A stretch of 64,000 nt of DNA from JBBQLG01 sp964251665 (GCA_964251665.1 CAXUKO010000025.1:1-64000), one strand, 5' to 3'. Counted from the stretch's first letter, positions 1-8,918 are shown. Notes: generated from the sequence alone by a model not told the origin. Made by a program: numbers and translations.

Positions 1-1153
1 TAAACATATCCCTCAGAACTAGCAAGAGACTGTCCGCCAAAACCCGACCACCCCAGTTAGCGATATAAAACGAAGCACAAGTTTTACGGGCAACATGCGT
101 CGTCAGCCGGATAGGGAGTTTACAAATGGCTTGTATTTCCTTCAGAATCCGGTTCATTACCTGATTAGCGTAGACAGGTAAAAGCCGGTTATTGGCTATG
201 CAGTCAGGATTATCAGCATATTTTTGAAGAATCTGAACCGCTTTTGGGACTAGGGGAACAACACACATATTGCCATTCTTGCCCCGTTTGATCTTGATTA
301 ACTCGTTACCGCTATCCTGCTTCATGATATGAGCAGCGTTCAACTGACTGACATCGACGTAAGCCAATCCGGTGTAACAGCAGAATAGGAAAACGTCTTT
401 TACGTAGTTGTACTCCCGCCCGACGAAAACCATATCTTCTAAGTTCCGTATGTCAGCTTCTCCCAAGGCAACGACCTCTTTACGATCTCTTTTGGGCTTG
501 AAGAAAGCAAACGGGTTCTTCTCTATCCACTCGTGAGCGATAGCATAGTTCAACATACGCTTCAGGAACTCAGCATGTAAAACGGCGTGGTTGTGGCCGT
601 GCCCAAAGGTTCGCTTGCAGAAATTGACTAAGCTTTGAGCGTCAGCTAGTTTTAGATCACTCAGCTTCAGGTGTGGGTTACTATGATGGGTGATAACGTA
701 TTGCTTTATACGTTGTACCATGTACCGCTTCTTCTCTACGGTCTTAACTTCAAAATCAATGCCGGTTAATGCTTCAAACTCATTCTTGAAAAACGATTCT
801 AAGCATTCGACTAGTGTTGGTATAGTGGGGTCTGCACTCGTTCTCCCTATTACAACGTCCTTCAACTGCCGTAGATCAGGAGTACGCTTAGTCAGCAGGA
901 AATCAGTGAATGTCTGCTGAAACTCAGTTCGCAGTGATTGTAGTAGGTTGGTAGCCGATTCATTGCCTTCAATAGCAAATGCCTTTTTATCCAAGTATTT
1001 TGACCGACAGGTTAAACCAGTCGAGAAGGCGACACTTTGGCCATTATGTAAAAGTTTCATATATACATTCACTCCCCTTTGATAGAGTTGAATGGTCAGC
1101 CGCTTCATACGTTTCCCCTTTGACAAGGGGTCAACTTGTTCTAACTTTGGCAT
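1..1153 (-). CDS. Tyrosine recombinase / integrase (partial)
   Basis: Site-specific recombinase that would integrate or excise the island it sits on. I translated the minus strand by hand from an ATG at 1153. The frame stays open to base 1, about 384 codons, and is cut by the window edge just after DMF, where the GH.S box and nucleophile Tyr normally follow. An N-terminal arm-binding region, a SAM-like core-binding region (about 110-215) and a catalytic domain follow one another. The second catalytic block reads THVARKT (HxxR). The first Arg position reads TGLAYVDV, so Ala stands where many integrases have Arg; this variant is common in Bacteroidota integrases as I remember them. Codon use is AT-rich, unlike the genes right of 3.8 kb. 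Confidence 0.9.
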   Translation of the reverse strand, partial: MPKLEQVDPLSKGKRMKRLTIQLYQRGVNVYMKLLHNGQSVAFSTGLTCRSKYLDKKAFAIEGNESATNLLQSLRTEFQQTFTDFLLTKRTPDLRQLKDVVIGRTSADPTIPTLVECLESFFKNEFEALTGIDFEVKTVEKKRYMVQRIKQYVITHHSNPHLKLSDLKLADAQSLVNFCKRTFGHGHNHAVLHAEFLKRMLNYAIAHEWIEKNPFAFFKPKRDRKEVVALGEADIRNLEDMVFVGREYNYVKDVFLFCCYTGLAYVDVSQLNAAHIMKQDSGNELIKIKRGKNGNMCVVPLVPKAVQILQKYADNPDCIANNRLLPVYANQVMNRILKEIQAICKLPIRLTTHVARKTCASFYIANWGGRVLADSLLLVLRDMF

Positions 1154-1180
1154 AGTAAACTGAGTGATTAGTTGAAAAAT

Positions 1181-1212
1181 AGCCCCGTACCGCCTGGCCG
1201 CTGTACGGGGCT
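1181..1212 (-). terminator. Hairpin terminator after small HTH gene
   Basis: A perfect 10-bp inverted repeat (AGCCCCGTAC at 1181-1190 and its complement at 1203-1212) with a 12-nt loop. It is followed by T-rich tracts on both sides (TTTGCTTTT to the right, ATTTTTC when read on the minus strand). It lies between the stop of the minus-strand HTH gene at 1221 and the integrase start at 1153, so it probably insulates integrase from the regulator transcript. Confidence 0.7.
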
Positions 1213-1220
1213 TTTGCTTT

Positions 1221-1433
1221 TCAGATGAGTTCCTCTGGTGATATGGCAAAATGAAGGGCGATTGCCTGTAGCTCATGCCTTTCCGGTTGAATCTCTTCCC
1301 GTAGGATTTTAGAGAAGCGATGCTTGTTTATACCTACACTCTTGTAAAAGTCTTTCGTAGGCTTAAATTGCATATTCGCAGGTAGACGCTGAGAAATCAG
1401 CTCTCTGATAGGTGTTAAAACGTTTGTTTGCAT
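1221..1433 (-). CDS. Small Cro/CI-like HTH protein
   Basis: A protein of about 70 residues if translation begins at the internal Met at 1433 (MQTNVLTPIRE). The frame extends up to 1487, but that extension runs towards the AT-rich regulatory region and has no family look. The segment from about residue 24 on (KDFYKSVGINKHRFSKILREE) resembles the helix-turn-helix of phage-type repressors, ending in PEEL, the usual last helix of short XRE proteins. It is divergent from the larger HTH gene at 1547, with a palindromic operator between them, so it may be the Cro-like half of a CI/Cro-type switch. Function is inferred from fold resemblance and position only. Confidence 0.6.
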   Translation of the reverse strand: MQTNVLTPIRELISQRLPANMQFKPTKDFYKSVGINKHRFSKILREEIQPERHELQAIALHFAISPEELI

Positions 1434-1478
1434 CTGTTTGCTGTTTGTTATCTGCCGCAAACATATACCTAAAAAGCA

Positions 1479-1522
1479 TATATACATATCGCATATATAA
1501 TATATAATGCGATATGTATATA
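1479..1522. promoter_or_regulatory. Perfect 16-bp palindromic operator
   Basis: Arms TATATACATATCGCAT at 1479-1494 and its exact reverse complement at 1507-1522 flank a 12-nt AT-only spacer (1495-1506). It is centred in the short gap between two divergent HTH genes, ending 24 nt before the start of the XRE gene. A dimeric HTH regulator made by either gene is the obvious binder (inference). Confidence 0.7.
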
Positions 1523-1546
1523 ATTTAGAATCATTATAGATAAAGT

Positions 1547-2029
1547 ATGTCTAAAATACATGAGGTAATTAAGGTGATTCGTACAGAAAAGAGCCTTAAA
1601 CAGGAAGAAGTTGCTCGAAAGCTGGGAATGGCACAAAGCAACTATGCACGATTAGAGAAGGGACTCACACAAGTAACTGTAGAACGCTTAGAGCAATTGG
1701 CCGAAGTGTTCGAGATGTCTACCTCTGCAATATTAAGCTATGAAGTGGGCCAACAGGTGCCAACGAGGGAAGACATCGAATACTATATCAATCAATGTAA
1801 GAAGTTCGAGAAACAAATTGAATCATTGAAGAAACAATTAAGTGAATCTGAAGAAGACAGGATAAATTATTATATAAATAAGGAAGACACTCTTAAAGCA
1901 TCTAAAACGAAAAGTAGAGAGCTAAACGAAAAAATGAAAGAAAAAGATAAAATAATAGAGGATAAAGAAAGGGTTATAAAGTTGTTGGAGAAAGCAATAG
2001 ATGCATTAAGTAGGCCAGCGAATAAGTAG
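1547..2029 (+). CDS. XRE-family HTH regulator with coiled-coil tail
   Basis: 160 residues. Residues 5-63 form a canonical XRE/HTH_3 domain (IKVIRTEKSLKQEEVARKLG followed by QSNYARLEKG). Residues about 80-155 are heptad-like, rich in Lys and Glu, and predicted coiled coil, which would drive dimerisation. It begins 24 nt after a perfect palindrome, consistent with autoregulation. It ends 33 nt before the TIR-domain gene on the same strand, so the two are probably co-transcribed and the regulator controls TIR expression. The gene is strongly AT-rich, matching the island and not the host chromosome to the right. Confidence 0.85.
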   Translation: MSKIHEVIKVIRTEKSLKQEEVARKLGMAQSNYARLEKGLTQVTVERLEQLAEVFEMSTSAILSYEVGQQVPTREDIEYYINQCKKFEKQIESLKKQLSESEEDRINYYINKEDTLKASKTKSRELNEKMKEKDKIIEDKERVIKLLEKAIDALSRPANK

Positions 2030-2062
2030 ATTTCGTATATTATAAACCCATAAAAATCATTA

Positions 2063-3073
2063 ATGATGGACAAGTTTTTTATTAGCCACTACAATGGGGA
2101 TAGAGATATAGCGGACGTATTATCCGAAATGCTTCGTAGAATAACATTAAATCAGATACAGCCTTGGTTTTCTTCGGATTCATCAGAGATAGGAGGATTC
2201 AAACCGGGAGATATGTGGTTTGGAAAAATCCTTGAAAGGATAAGTCAAAGCCGAGCTGTGGTTACTATTATTACCCCTAATAGTATTAACAGACCTTGGA
2301 TATATTACGAAAGCGGTATGGCACAAAGCCTTGATAATTGCGAAGTTATACCAATATGCGTAGGTATTAAGCGCGACACATTATCAGCTCCACTAAATAT
2401 GTATCAATGCTATCAAATCTCTGATTATAGATCTTTAAAAGAATTTACATCTAAGCTACTTAGTAAGTTTCAAATTCCATTTGATGAAGAAATGGCTAAG
2501 TCCATTCTAGAAAGATCGGTTACTGATATTTCAAAAAAGACCTTTGGTGAACAGGATAAGGAGTTACCTATGTCCATGAAGGACATATTAAACGAAGTAA
2601 GAATGCATTTTGATAGTAGTCTCTCAACAATTTTTGGAAACAATACAAATAGAATAGAAGAGAAGAGAAGTAAAGAAAATAAATACGAAGTGAGTGAGTC
2701 TATTTTATCTTACTCAATTAACCTAAAAATAGACTTTCCGGAGGGAGAGAGAGTTGTATATATTGAAATTCGCAAAGAAGATACTTTTCAATATACACTT
2801 AATCAAATATTTTTTTCTCTTGAAAATCGGGTAAGATTTTATTCTTACATGATAGAGTGGATAATAATTGAAGAGATTACAGGAAAGAAAATAATTATTA
2901 GAGAGATTAGTGATCGTATATACGCATCACAAATATTCAAACGTAATTCAAGTTATATAATCAAGTTTACTACAAGCCCATATTCGGGTCTCGATAGTGC
3001 GACTGATTCAAACCATGACAGTTCTAATGTAACAGATTTACTAATTGACGCATTAGAAAAACCTGAAGAGTAA
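2063..3073 (+). CDS. TIR-domain protein, putative defence effector
   Basis: 336 residues. The N-terminal part (about 3-145) is a TIR domain: FFISHYNGDRDIADVL at strand A, PWFSSDSSEIGG near the BB loop, and SRAVVTIITPNSINRPWIYYESGMA. Glu83 in YYESG occupies the position of the catalytic Glu of NAD-cleaving TIRs. Bacterial TIR proteins of this type cleave NAD or make cyclic ADP-ribose-like signals in Thoeris, TIR-SAVED, SPARTA and related systems. Residues about 150-336 match nothing I recognise; they start with a charged helical stretch (185-210) and continue as mixed alpha/beta sequence. I see no membrane segment. The start could be either of two adjacent ATGs (2063 or 2066). Neighbours: co-directional HTH regulator and an integrase, with no second effector such as ThsA visible. 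Anti-phage defence is inference. Confidence 0.85.
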   Translation: MMDKFFISHYNGDRDIADVLSEMLRRITLNQIQPWFSSDSSEIGGFKPGDMWFGKILERISQSRAVVTIITPNSINRPWIYYESGMAQSLDNCEVIPICVGIKRDTLSAPLNMYQCYQISDYRSLKEFTSKLLSKFQIPFDEEMAKSILERSVTDISKKTFGEQDKELPMSMKDILNEVRMHFDSSLSTIFGNNTNRIEEKRSKENKYEVSESILSYSINLKIDFPEGERVVYIEIRKEDTFQYTLNQIFFSLENRVRFYSYMIEWIIIEEITGKKIIIREISDRIYASQIFKRNSSYIIKFTTSPYSGLDSATDSNHDSSNVTDLLIDALEKPEE

Positions 3074-3847
3074 ATTGCACACAAAAAAGAGGTCATTCAA
3101 AAGAAATTGTTACACGTTAATTCTCTGACTATCAGCAAATTATGATTAAGGTTATCTCTCACATAATTTACTGTTTGAAAATATAAGCATTACATTGCAA
3201 ACTCCAGATTGCTATCATGCTGGCAATCAACAGATTATGCAAATACATATAGTTCAGCTTCGGGAGCAAAAAGCCTCAAAACAGCCTGTTTTGAGGCTTT
3301 TTTGTTATCTACTTAAACCAAGAATTTACATTGGTTTAAACAATTTGCATCTATTGTCATAGAGGCTTTCGCTTTACGTTGAATAAACAGCATCCAACTA
3401 ACACTTCGCAATAAATGCTTTTCCGGATTATGTAATATCTACTTCATTTATAATTGTAATTATACCCCTGTTGCAAAGTGGTTAATTACTGGCTGATAAT
3501 CAGACTTTTGCAATTATACATAGACAGTTAATGTTGCTAACGGACGAGAAATCCATGTGGTAAGAGGAAAATATCATTCTGAATCAACTAAAAATTACTT
3601 GTCTCACTGTACCGAACTAATCACTCCATGAAGCAGCCACGTGCAGACTATACTAGCGCGGCTTTTTCATGTTAGTATGTGTGTGCCAGAAATCACCTGA
3701 TAAAAAAGACGTTTACTTGAACGACTTTGACTTTTATTTTTAGGTAAGCCAACCCCTTCCCCACCAGTAGAGTAGCGTCTCAATGGATTGAACCAGGTAT
3801 CCTTTTAGCGGACGAAAATGGCCGGTCGAAAGAGAAGAAAACCAACT
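3074..3847. other. AT-rich non-coding gap at island edge
   Basis: No plausible gene here. It holds one strong terminator (3268-3303) and otherwise AT-rich sequence up to about 3.7 kb, where composition switches abruptly to GC-rich chromosome-like sequence. The right end of the integrated element may lie in this gap. I could not find a direct repeat or tRNA end that would mark an attachment site; its partner would lie left of the window. Confidence 0.5.
3268..3303 (+). terminator. Rho-independent terminator (bidirectional)
   Basis: A perfect 16-bp stem (3268-3283 with 3287-3302) around a 3-nt GCC loop. An A-run precedes it and a run of six Ts follows, so it can work in both directions. It is about 195 nt after the TIR stop codon and is the first terminator downstream of that gene. 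Confidence 0.8.
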
Positions 3848-6800
3848 TCAGGCAATGGCTGGCCGGTGGAAGCGGAGTTTGACCAGCGTGCCGTTTTGGT
3901 TTTCGTAGGTCAGCAGACCACCAAGCTGGCGGGTGAGCAGGTCTATCAACTGCGTGCCAAAGCCCGTTCCGACGAGTTGCTTGCCAATACCATCGTCGGC
4001 TACCAGCAGCAGTAATGAGTCATCATCAGGTCGGGCCGCGTCAGGCCGGGTCCCGGCGGGGAACCGCGCGTCAGGCTGGCGGGTGAGGCTGATGCGGATG
4101 GTGCCGCTCTCCCGGCCAACAAACGCATATTTGAGCGAGTTGGTCAATAACTCGTTCGTTATCAGACCAACAGGAATCGCGGTGTCAATATCCAGGATCA
4201 ATTCAGCCATTGAACAGTCGATGGTAATACGCCCGGCGGCATCGAATGAGTCGAGAATGCTTTCGCTCAGATTGGTAAAATAGTCGCGCATTTCGATGGC
4301 AGCCAACTGCTTGCCCTGGTAGAGTTTTTGGTGGATGATGCCTATGCTCTGTACCCGGTTCTGGCTGGCCTGCATGGCTTCCTTCACGTTGGGGTCGGTG
4401 ATTTTGGCCGCCTGCAACGCCAGTAGGCTCGATACCACTTCCAGGTTGTTGCGAACGCGGTGGTGAATTTCGCGCAGCAGCAGTTCGTTCTGCGTGTTTT
4501 TTTGGGCAATCTCGTCGCGTTGCTGTTTAATCACGGCGGCTTCCTGTAGGGCCAGTTTGCGGGCCTGTTCGCGCAGACGGGCTTTCAGCAGATACCTGAA
4601 CCCAAGCAACAGCAACAACCCATAGCCAGCGTATGCCCAAAAACTCAACCACCAGGGTGGGCTGATACGGATGCGGAGGGGAGCTGCCAGCGTAGTCCAA
4701 ATGCCGTCGCTGTTGCGGGCTTTCAGGTGAAACAGGTACGTTCCGGGCTTCATTTGGGCAAAATCAATGGTATTTTTCAGACCAATGCTTACCCACTTTA
4801 GCTCCTCATTGGCCCCGGTCAGGGCGTAAGCGTAGTCGCGGCTACCGGTGTTGCGGTAATCCAGGAGCGCGAATTTGATCTCAAGGGTATTTTCCCGGTA
4901 CGACAACGCTATTTCATTGGTTCGCCAGCGATCCGGGGGCAGGGGCTGCATCGTTTCTGTTGCGTTGGCATCGAAACACGACACCGCCACCAGCCGCAGG
5001 GGCGAAGGCGTTCGGGGTTCGTTCTGAACGGAAACCGGCTTAAATCGCCGGAGGTTGTTTTGGCAACTGAAATAAATCTCGCCGGTGGTGGGCTGCACCG
5101 CAATGGGGGTGGCATACGCCGACCGGCCCACAAACTGGGGAACCGTGGCGACGGTCTCCGTCAGGGGGTCGATACAGGAGACCACCTGATTCTGGTTGAA
5201 CCAGATTTTACCCGTTCCGTCGAGGGTGGCATGGGCGAAATAATCGTCTGTAAAGCCGTTGGCAGGTCCATATTTTTTGAACTGCCCCGTTTTCACCGAT
5301 AGCTTCTGTAGGGGGGCGGTGTAGCCGCTCGTTACCCATACGTCGCCCTGCTTATCGACCAATGGCGCGTAGGTATAGTTGCTGGCAATGCCGGTTGGGT
5401 CGCCTTGCCGGAGCATGAACCGCTGCACCTGCCGGGTACGTTTGTTTACCCGGCAAAGCCCGGTGGCGGCACCGCACACCCAAACGGTATTTTGGGCATC
5501 GACCGCAATTTTTTGCAGGGTGTTCGCCGGTAGGCTGTTGGCGTTGGCGGGGTTGTTTTTCCATTGCTCGTAGGTGTTCACGATGCCCGTTTCCACCGAT
5601 AAAGAGCCGACCGGAATGCGAAAAAGCCCATAGCCCCAGGTTGATACCCATAGGTCGCCGTCATGGTCAAGCGCGCAGAGGATGGGGGTTTGAATGAATT
5701 TGCCCCCCGCTTTTTTCGACCTGACCGGCGTGGCACGGCCCGTTTTTTTGTCGAAAATAACTAAGCCCTCATCTTCCGAAACAAGCAGCAAGTGGCGGGC
5801 AGACAGGGGCATGCTCGCATACACATTGGGGAGCTTGAGCACAAACCGGGTGTCGCCCTGGCCTGGCGCGGCCCGGCCAGGGTCGTGGCGAATCAGCCCC
5901 AGGCTGGTACTGATCCAGATCAGGTGGTCGGTTGTATCATGAACGATGTCGTTGGCCAGCGGCTTGGTGTTGTCTGACTGCGGCATTGTCAGGTTGGGAT
6001 ACCGTTCCTGCCGGGGATCAAAAAAGAGGGGATTCTTGTCGTCGATGCGCTCCAGCCAGATCAGACCCTGCCGGTCTTCGTACAGGGTTACCAGTCCCGT
6101 CAGCCGTTCCTGATTGTCGACGGCGATGGGCGTACACTGCTCCACCACTCTCCGGTCGGCTGAAATCCGGAAAATGTCGTCTTCGCAACACAGCCACAGC
6201 CGCCCCGCTTTATCTTCCAGAATCACCTTCGGATACGGAATGAGTTTTCCGTCGGCAGTGTGGGAATTGAACGCCGTAAGTTGGCCCGTTTTGGGGTTAA
6301 ACACCCGCAGTCCGGTCTGGCCGGGAACGCCCATCCAGAGCAACCCCGCCCCGTCTTTACAGAGACTTCCCGGAAGGTTCACACCACCCGTGGTGGCCCC
6401 GTCTTTGTTGGTGAACGGCCAGCATCGCCACTGTTTACGGCCCCGGTCATACTGCTCGAACCCGGCGGTTGTACTGACATAAACGTAGCCTCGTTCCACC
6501 ACAATGGGCGATAGTGGGTTGCCCTGTAATGCCCGGGGCGCGTCAGGCCGGGGCAAAAAACGGACAGCACGGCCTGTTTTTGGGTCGAAGTCGTTCATGC
6601 CCAGTTCGCTCCCGATCCAGAGATGCCCCGACTCGTCGCGTTGCAAAAACCGGAGTTTATCGGTCGACAAACTGCTTTTATTGGTCGGCTGATGCCGAAA
6701 ATGGGTGACGTTCCCCGTTTGCGGATTGTAGGCATTCAGGCCATAGTCGCGGGTGGTAATCCAGAAGACACCCCGGTCGTCCTGAGCCATATCGACGGCT

Positions 6801-7072
6801 CTTGGCGAAGAAAGGGAGTTCAGATCAACCGGATTGGATCGGATCGGTACGATCTCGTGGCCGTCGTACCGACTTAGCCCATTGGAGCTGATAAACCAGA
6901 GAAAATCGTCGCGGTCGTTGAAAAATCGGTTGATAACCAGTTGGTTCTTGTTGCGGCCCAGGGTCTCTTTAGGGGGTTCGTTAAAATAAAGCACCGTGGG
7001 TTGTGCCTGACCGCTCTCGCCGGTCAGGCACAACAGGACGATAAACCACCAGGAAACGATGTAGTTACCCAT
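3848..7072 (-). CDS. Propeller sensor histidine kinase, HisKA_2 type
   Basis: A membrane sensor kinase of about 1074 residues. I chose the start at 7072 because it opens directly into a signal peptide (MGNYIVSWWFIVLLCLTG, cleavage near GQAQ); the frame begins at 7129. Order: periplasmic two-component-regulator propeller repeats (WFISSNGLSRYDG, LWIGSELGMNDFDP and many more), a Y_Y_Y domain, one membrane segment (WAYAGYGLLLLLGF), then HisKA_2 with REIHHRVRNNLEVV. The phospho-acceptor is one of two adjacent His codons at 4460-4465. A HATPase_c domain follows with an N box (TNELLTNSLKY) and a G box (GFGTQL). No receiver or output domain is fused and no response regulator adjoins it; the nearest is the LytTR protein at 17.6 kb. 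The ligand is unknown. Confidence 0.9.
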   Translation of the reverse strand: MGNYIVSWWFIVLLCLTGESGQAQPTVLYFNEPPKETLGRNKNQLVINRFFNDRDDFLWFISSNGLSRYDGHEIVPIRSNPVDLNSLSSPRAVDMAQDDRGVFWITTRDYGLNAYNPQTGNVTHFRHQPTNKSSLSTDKLRFLQRDESGHLWIGSELGMNDFDPKTGRAVRFLPRPDAPRALQGNPLSPIVVERGYVYVSTTAGFEQYDRGRKQWRCWPFTNKDGATTGGVNLPGSLCKDGAGLLWMGVPGQTGLRVFNPKTGQLTAFNSHTADGKLIPYPKVILEDKAGRLWLCCEDDIFRISADRRVVEQCTPIAVDNQERLTGLVTLYEDRQGLIWLERIDDKNPLFFDPRQERYPNLTMPQSDNTKPLANDIVHDTTDHLIWISTSLGLIRHDPGRAAPGQGDTRFVLKLPNVYASMPLSARHLLLVSEDEGLVIFDKKTGRATPVRSKKAGGKFIQTPILCALDHDGDLWVSTWGYGLFRIPVGSLSVETGIVNTYEQWKNNPANANSLPANTLQKIAVDAQNTVWVCGAATGLCRVNKRTRQVQRFMLRQGDPTGIASNYTYAPLVDKQGDVWVTSGYTAPLQKLSVKTGQFKKYGPANGFTDDYFAHATLDGTGKIWFNQNQVVSCIDPLTETVATVPQFVGRSAYATPIAVQPTTGEIYFSCQNNLRRFKPVSVQNEPRTPSPLRLVAVSCFDANATETMQPLPPDRWRTNEIALSYRENTLEIKFALLDYRNTGSRDYAYALTGANEELKWVSIGLKNTIDFAQMKPGTYLFHLKARNSDGIWTTLAAPLRIRISPPWWLSFWAYAGYGLLLLLGFRYLLKARLREQARKLALQEAAVIKQQRDEIAQKNTQNELLLREIHHRVRNNLEVVSSLLALQAAKITDPNVKEAMQASQNRVQSIGIIHQKLYQGKQLAAIEMRDYFTNLSESILDSFDAAGRITIDCSMAELILDIDTAIPVGLITNELLTNSLKYAFVGRESGTIRISLTRQPDARFPAGTRPDAARPDDDSLLLLVADDGIGKQLVGTGFGTQLIDLLTRQLGGLLTYENQNGTLVKLRFHRPAIA

Positions 7073-7201
7073 ATCGGGACAAGCCGTATTCAGCAGCGTA
7101 CAAGATACCGGAAATGGATGGTTCGGCAACTCAATAGCCTTACGGAGCTATTTGCCAGTCTCAGCGCGTTTGAGCCATTTGGTGTACGTTAGGCTGGCCT
7201 A

Positions 7202-7681
7202 TTAACGTAGTTTCAAGTCAAAATACCGCGCTTCTGCGTGTGGGTTGTAGCGGTAGGGCAAAATCTCCACAAAGCCGTACGCTATGTATAGCCCAATGGC
7301 CGACTGCATGAAATCGGCGGTGTCGAGTTTGATGGCCGCGTAACCCAGCCGCCGGGCCAGATCAATAGCGGCCGTCAGCAGTTGTTTACCGAGGCCGAGG
7401 TTGCGGTATTCGGCCCGGACGAACATCCGTTTCAGTTCGCAGTCGGTGTCGCCATAGGGTCGTATGCCCGCTACGCCCATCGCTACGTCGTTGACCACTG
7501 CCAGCAGCAGCCCGCCCGTCGGCTCGGCGTACATGGCCGGTAAATCGCTGATTTCTTTATCAAAATTCTGAAACGACAGGTCAATGCCGAGCCACGTTAC
7601 GTAGGCCAAAATCAACTCACCGGCCACCCGAAAGTCTTCCGGGCGCTGGGCCGTAATGATGGCAATGTGGGGTGCTTCCAT
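7202..7681 (-). CDS. GNAT family N-acetyltransferase
   Basis: 160 residues from the Met at 7681 (MEAPHIAIITAQRPEDF). A longer frame to 7726 would overlap the upstream gene, so I prefer the shorter one. The acetyl-CoA-binding core is visible: VRAEYRNLGLGKQLL corresponds to the R/Q-x-x-G-x-G/A loop, and LDTADFMQSAIGLYIAYGF to the C-terminal beta-bulge helix. A substrate cannot be read from sequence. It is the last gene of a three-gene minus-strand run that starts with the amidohydrolase at 10424. Confidence 0.88.
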   Translation of the reverse strand: MEAPHIAIITAQRPEDFRVAGELILAYVTWLGIDLSFQNFDKEISDLPAMYAEPTGGLLLAVVNDVAMGVAGIRPYGDTDCELKRMFVRAEYRNLGLGKQLLTAAIDLARRLGYAAIKLDTADFMQSAIGLYIAYGFVEILPYRYNPHAEARYFDLKLR

Positions 7682-7704
7682 GTTGCTATAAATAAAAAGA
7701 TCTC

Positions 7705-8904
7705 TTACAGATAACCCAGCCACCACTGTTCTTTATGCGCCTGTTTGTAGTGGTCGAATGTTTGGCAGACCGGATAAAGCAACAGGATGATGCCAGTCCA
7801 GATGAGATAAACGATGGGCAGATCAAACCCAAACCCTTTCAGACTTTCGGTTCTGAATGGCATTTGCGTCAGAATCATTTTCTGCCAGCCAAATCCCGTC
7901 CATTCCGCCACGACTAGGGCCAAAAAGTGGATCACATACAGGTGGATAATGTAATAGAAAAACGGCACTCGCCCGAACACGCAAAAGAAGTTAACTACTT
8001 TCCCGCTCAGCTTTTCAGTATTTGCCAGAAACAGCAACATGATACCGATAGTCAGCAGCAAAAAGGTGAGCGATGCCGGGTATTTGGTCAGCCTTAGAAA
8101 TGAAAATACCGTTTGTGAAACGTTCCCATACGCTTGCCAGGGTAACGAGTTTCCGTAAACGTTAGTGGCTCTTAGTACCAGCATCAGCCCTACCGCCGAA
8201 AGCCCGATGGCATTGAATAACTTCCGGCGGGCATCAGCACCGAAAGACGGGCTGTAAAACGGGCCGAAGCAGTAGCCTAACGACATAACCGCCACCCAGG
8301 GAATCAGGGAGTAACCCGCCCGAACCACATGGCTGGAATGTAATGGAAAAGAAGCCCGCCCATGCAGTAAAGCCCATAAAAAACTACCCTCGATCTGAAT
8401 ACCGTCGAGCAAATTGTGGCCGAAGATAACGACGCAGCTGAAAACGAGTATAGCGGTTCTCGACAGATGAATTAACCCCGCCAGAAAAATCATGCTGATA
8501 CCCAGCGACCAGATTACCTGAAAGTTTATTTCGCTGAACTGAACGTCGAAGTACCAGCCAAAATCCATGACGACTAACTCCACGAAAATCAACCAACTCC
8601 CGCGTTTCAAAAGGAATATTGATAGTTCGTTTTTCGGTTTACGCCTGCCCACAAAAAAGGCGGACAGCCCCGCCAGAAAGCTGAAGGCCGGGGCGCAGAA
8701 ATTGGTGATAAACCGCGTCAGAAAAACAGGCCATGTCGTGAGCGCGGGGTCGGTTGCGTCGAAGAAATAAGCATCGTAGTGAAAATAATCCCGAACGTGG
8801 TCCAACGCCATAATGACCATCACTACCCCTTTTAGCAGGTCGACAGATTCGATGCGGGTGGGGCGCAGGGCCGTAGCGGGAGGGGCGGGAAGCGGGGTTT
8901 CCAT
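7705..8904 (-). CDS. DUF1624 multi-pass membrane protein
   Basis: 399 residues. The N-terminal signature RIESVDLLKGVVMVIMALDH followed by VRDYF is typical of DUF1624 (heparan-alpha-glucosaminide N-acetyltransferase-like, part of the acyltransferase 3/YeiB superfamily). About ten hydrophobic segments follow. These proteins are thought to move acyl groups across the inner membrane, but the bacterial substrate is unknown. It lies 14 nt after the amidohydrolase and 23 nt before the acetyltransferase, on the same strand, so the three are likely co-transcribed. Confidence 0.88.
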   Translation of the reverse strand: METPLPAPPATALRPTRIESVDLLKGVVMVIMALDHVRDYFHYDAYFFDATDPALTTWPVFLTRFITNFCAPAFSFLAGLSAFFVGRRKPKNELSIFLLKRGSWLIFVELVVMDFGWYFDVQFSEINFQVIWSLGISMIFLAGLIHLSRTAILVFSCVVIFGHNLLDGIQIEGSFLWALLHGRASFPLHSSHVVRAGYSLIPWVAVMSLGYCFGPFYSPSFGADARRKLFNAIGLSAVGLMLVLRATNVYGNSLPWQAYGNVSQTVFSFLRLTKYPASLTFLLLTIGIMLLFLANTEKLSGKVVNFFCVFGRVPFFYYIIHLYVIHFLALVVAEWTGFGWQKMILTQMPFRTESLKGFGFDLPIVYLIWTGIILLLYPVCQTFDHYKQAHKEQWWLGYL

Positions 8905-8918
8905 CTGGCTTTTGATTG

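Noticed and set aside
3074..3847. A tRNA or direct repeat marking the island attachment site
   Set aside because: I could not fold a tRNA here nor find a repeat matching the left end; the partner site would be outside the window.
3933..7192. Several open frames of 60-120 codons opposite the histidine kinase gene
   Set aside because: They are shadows of a GC-rich coding strand, with no family resemblance and odd composition (Arg, Pro, Ser rich).
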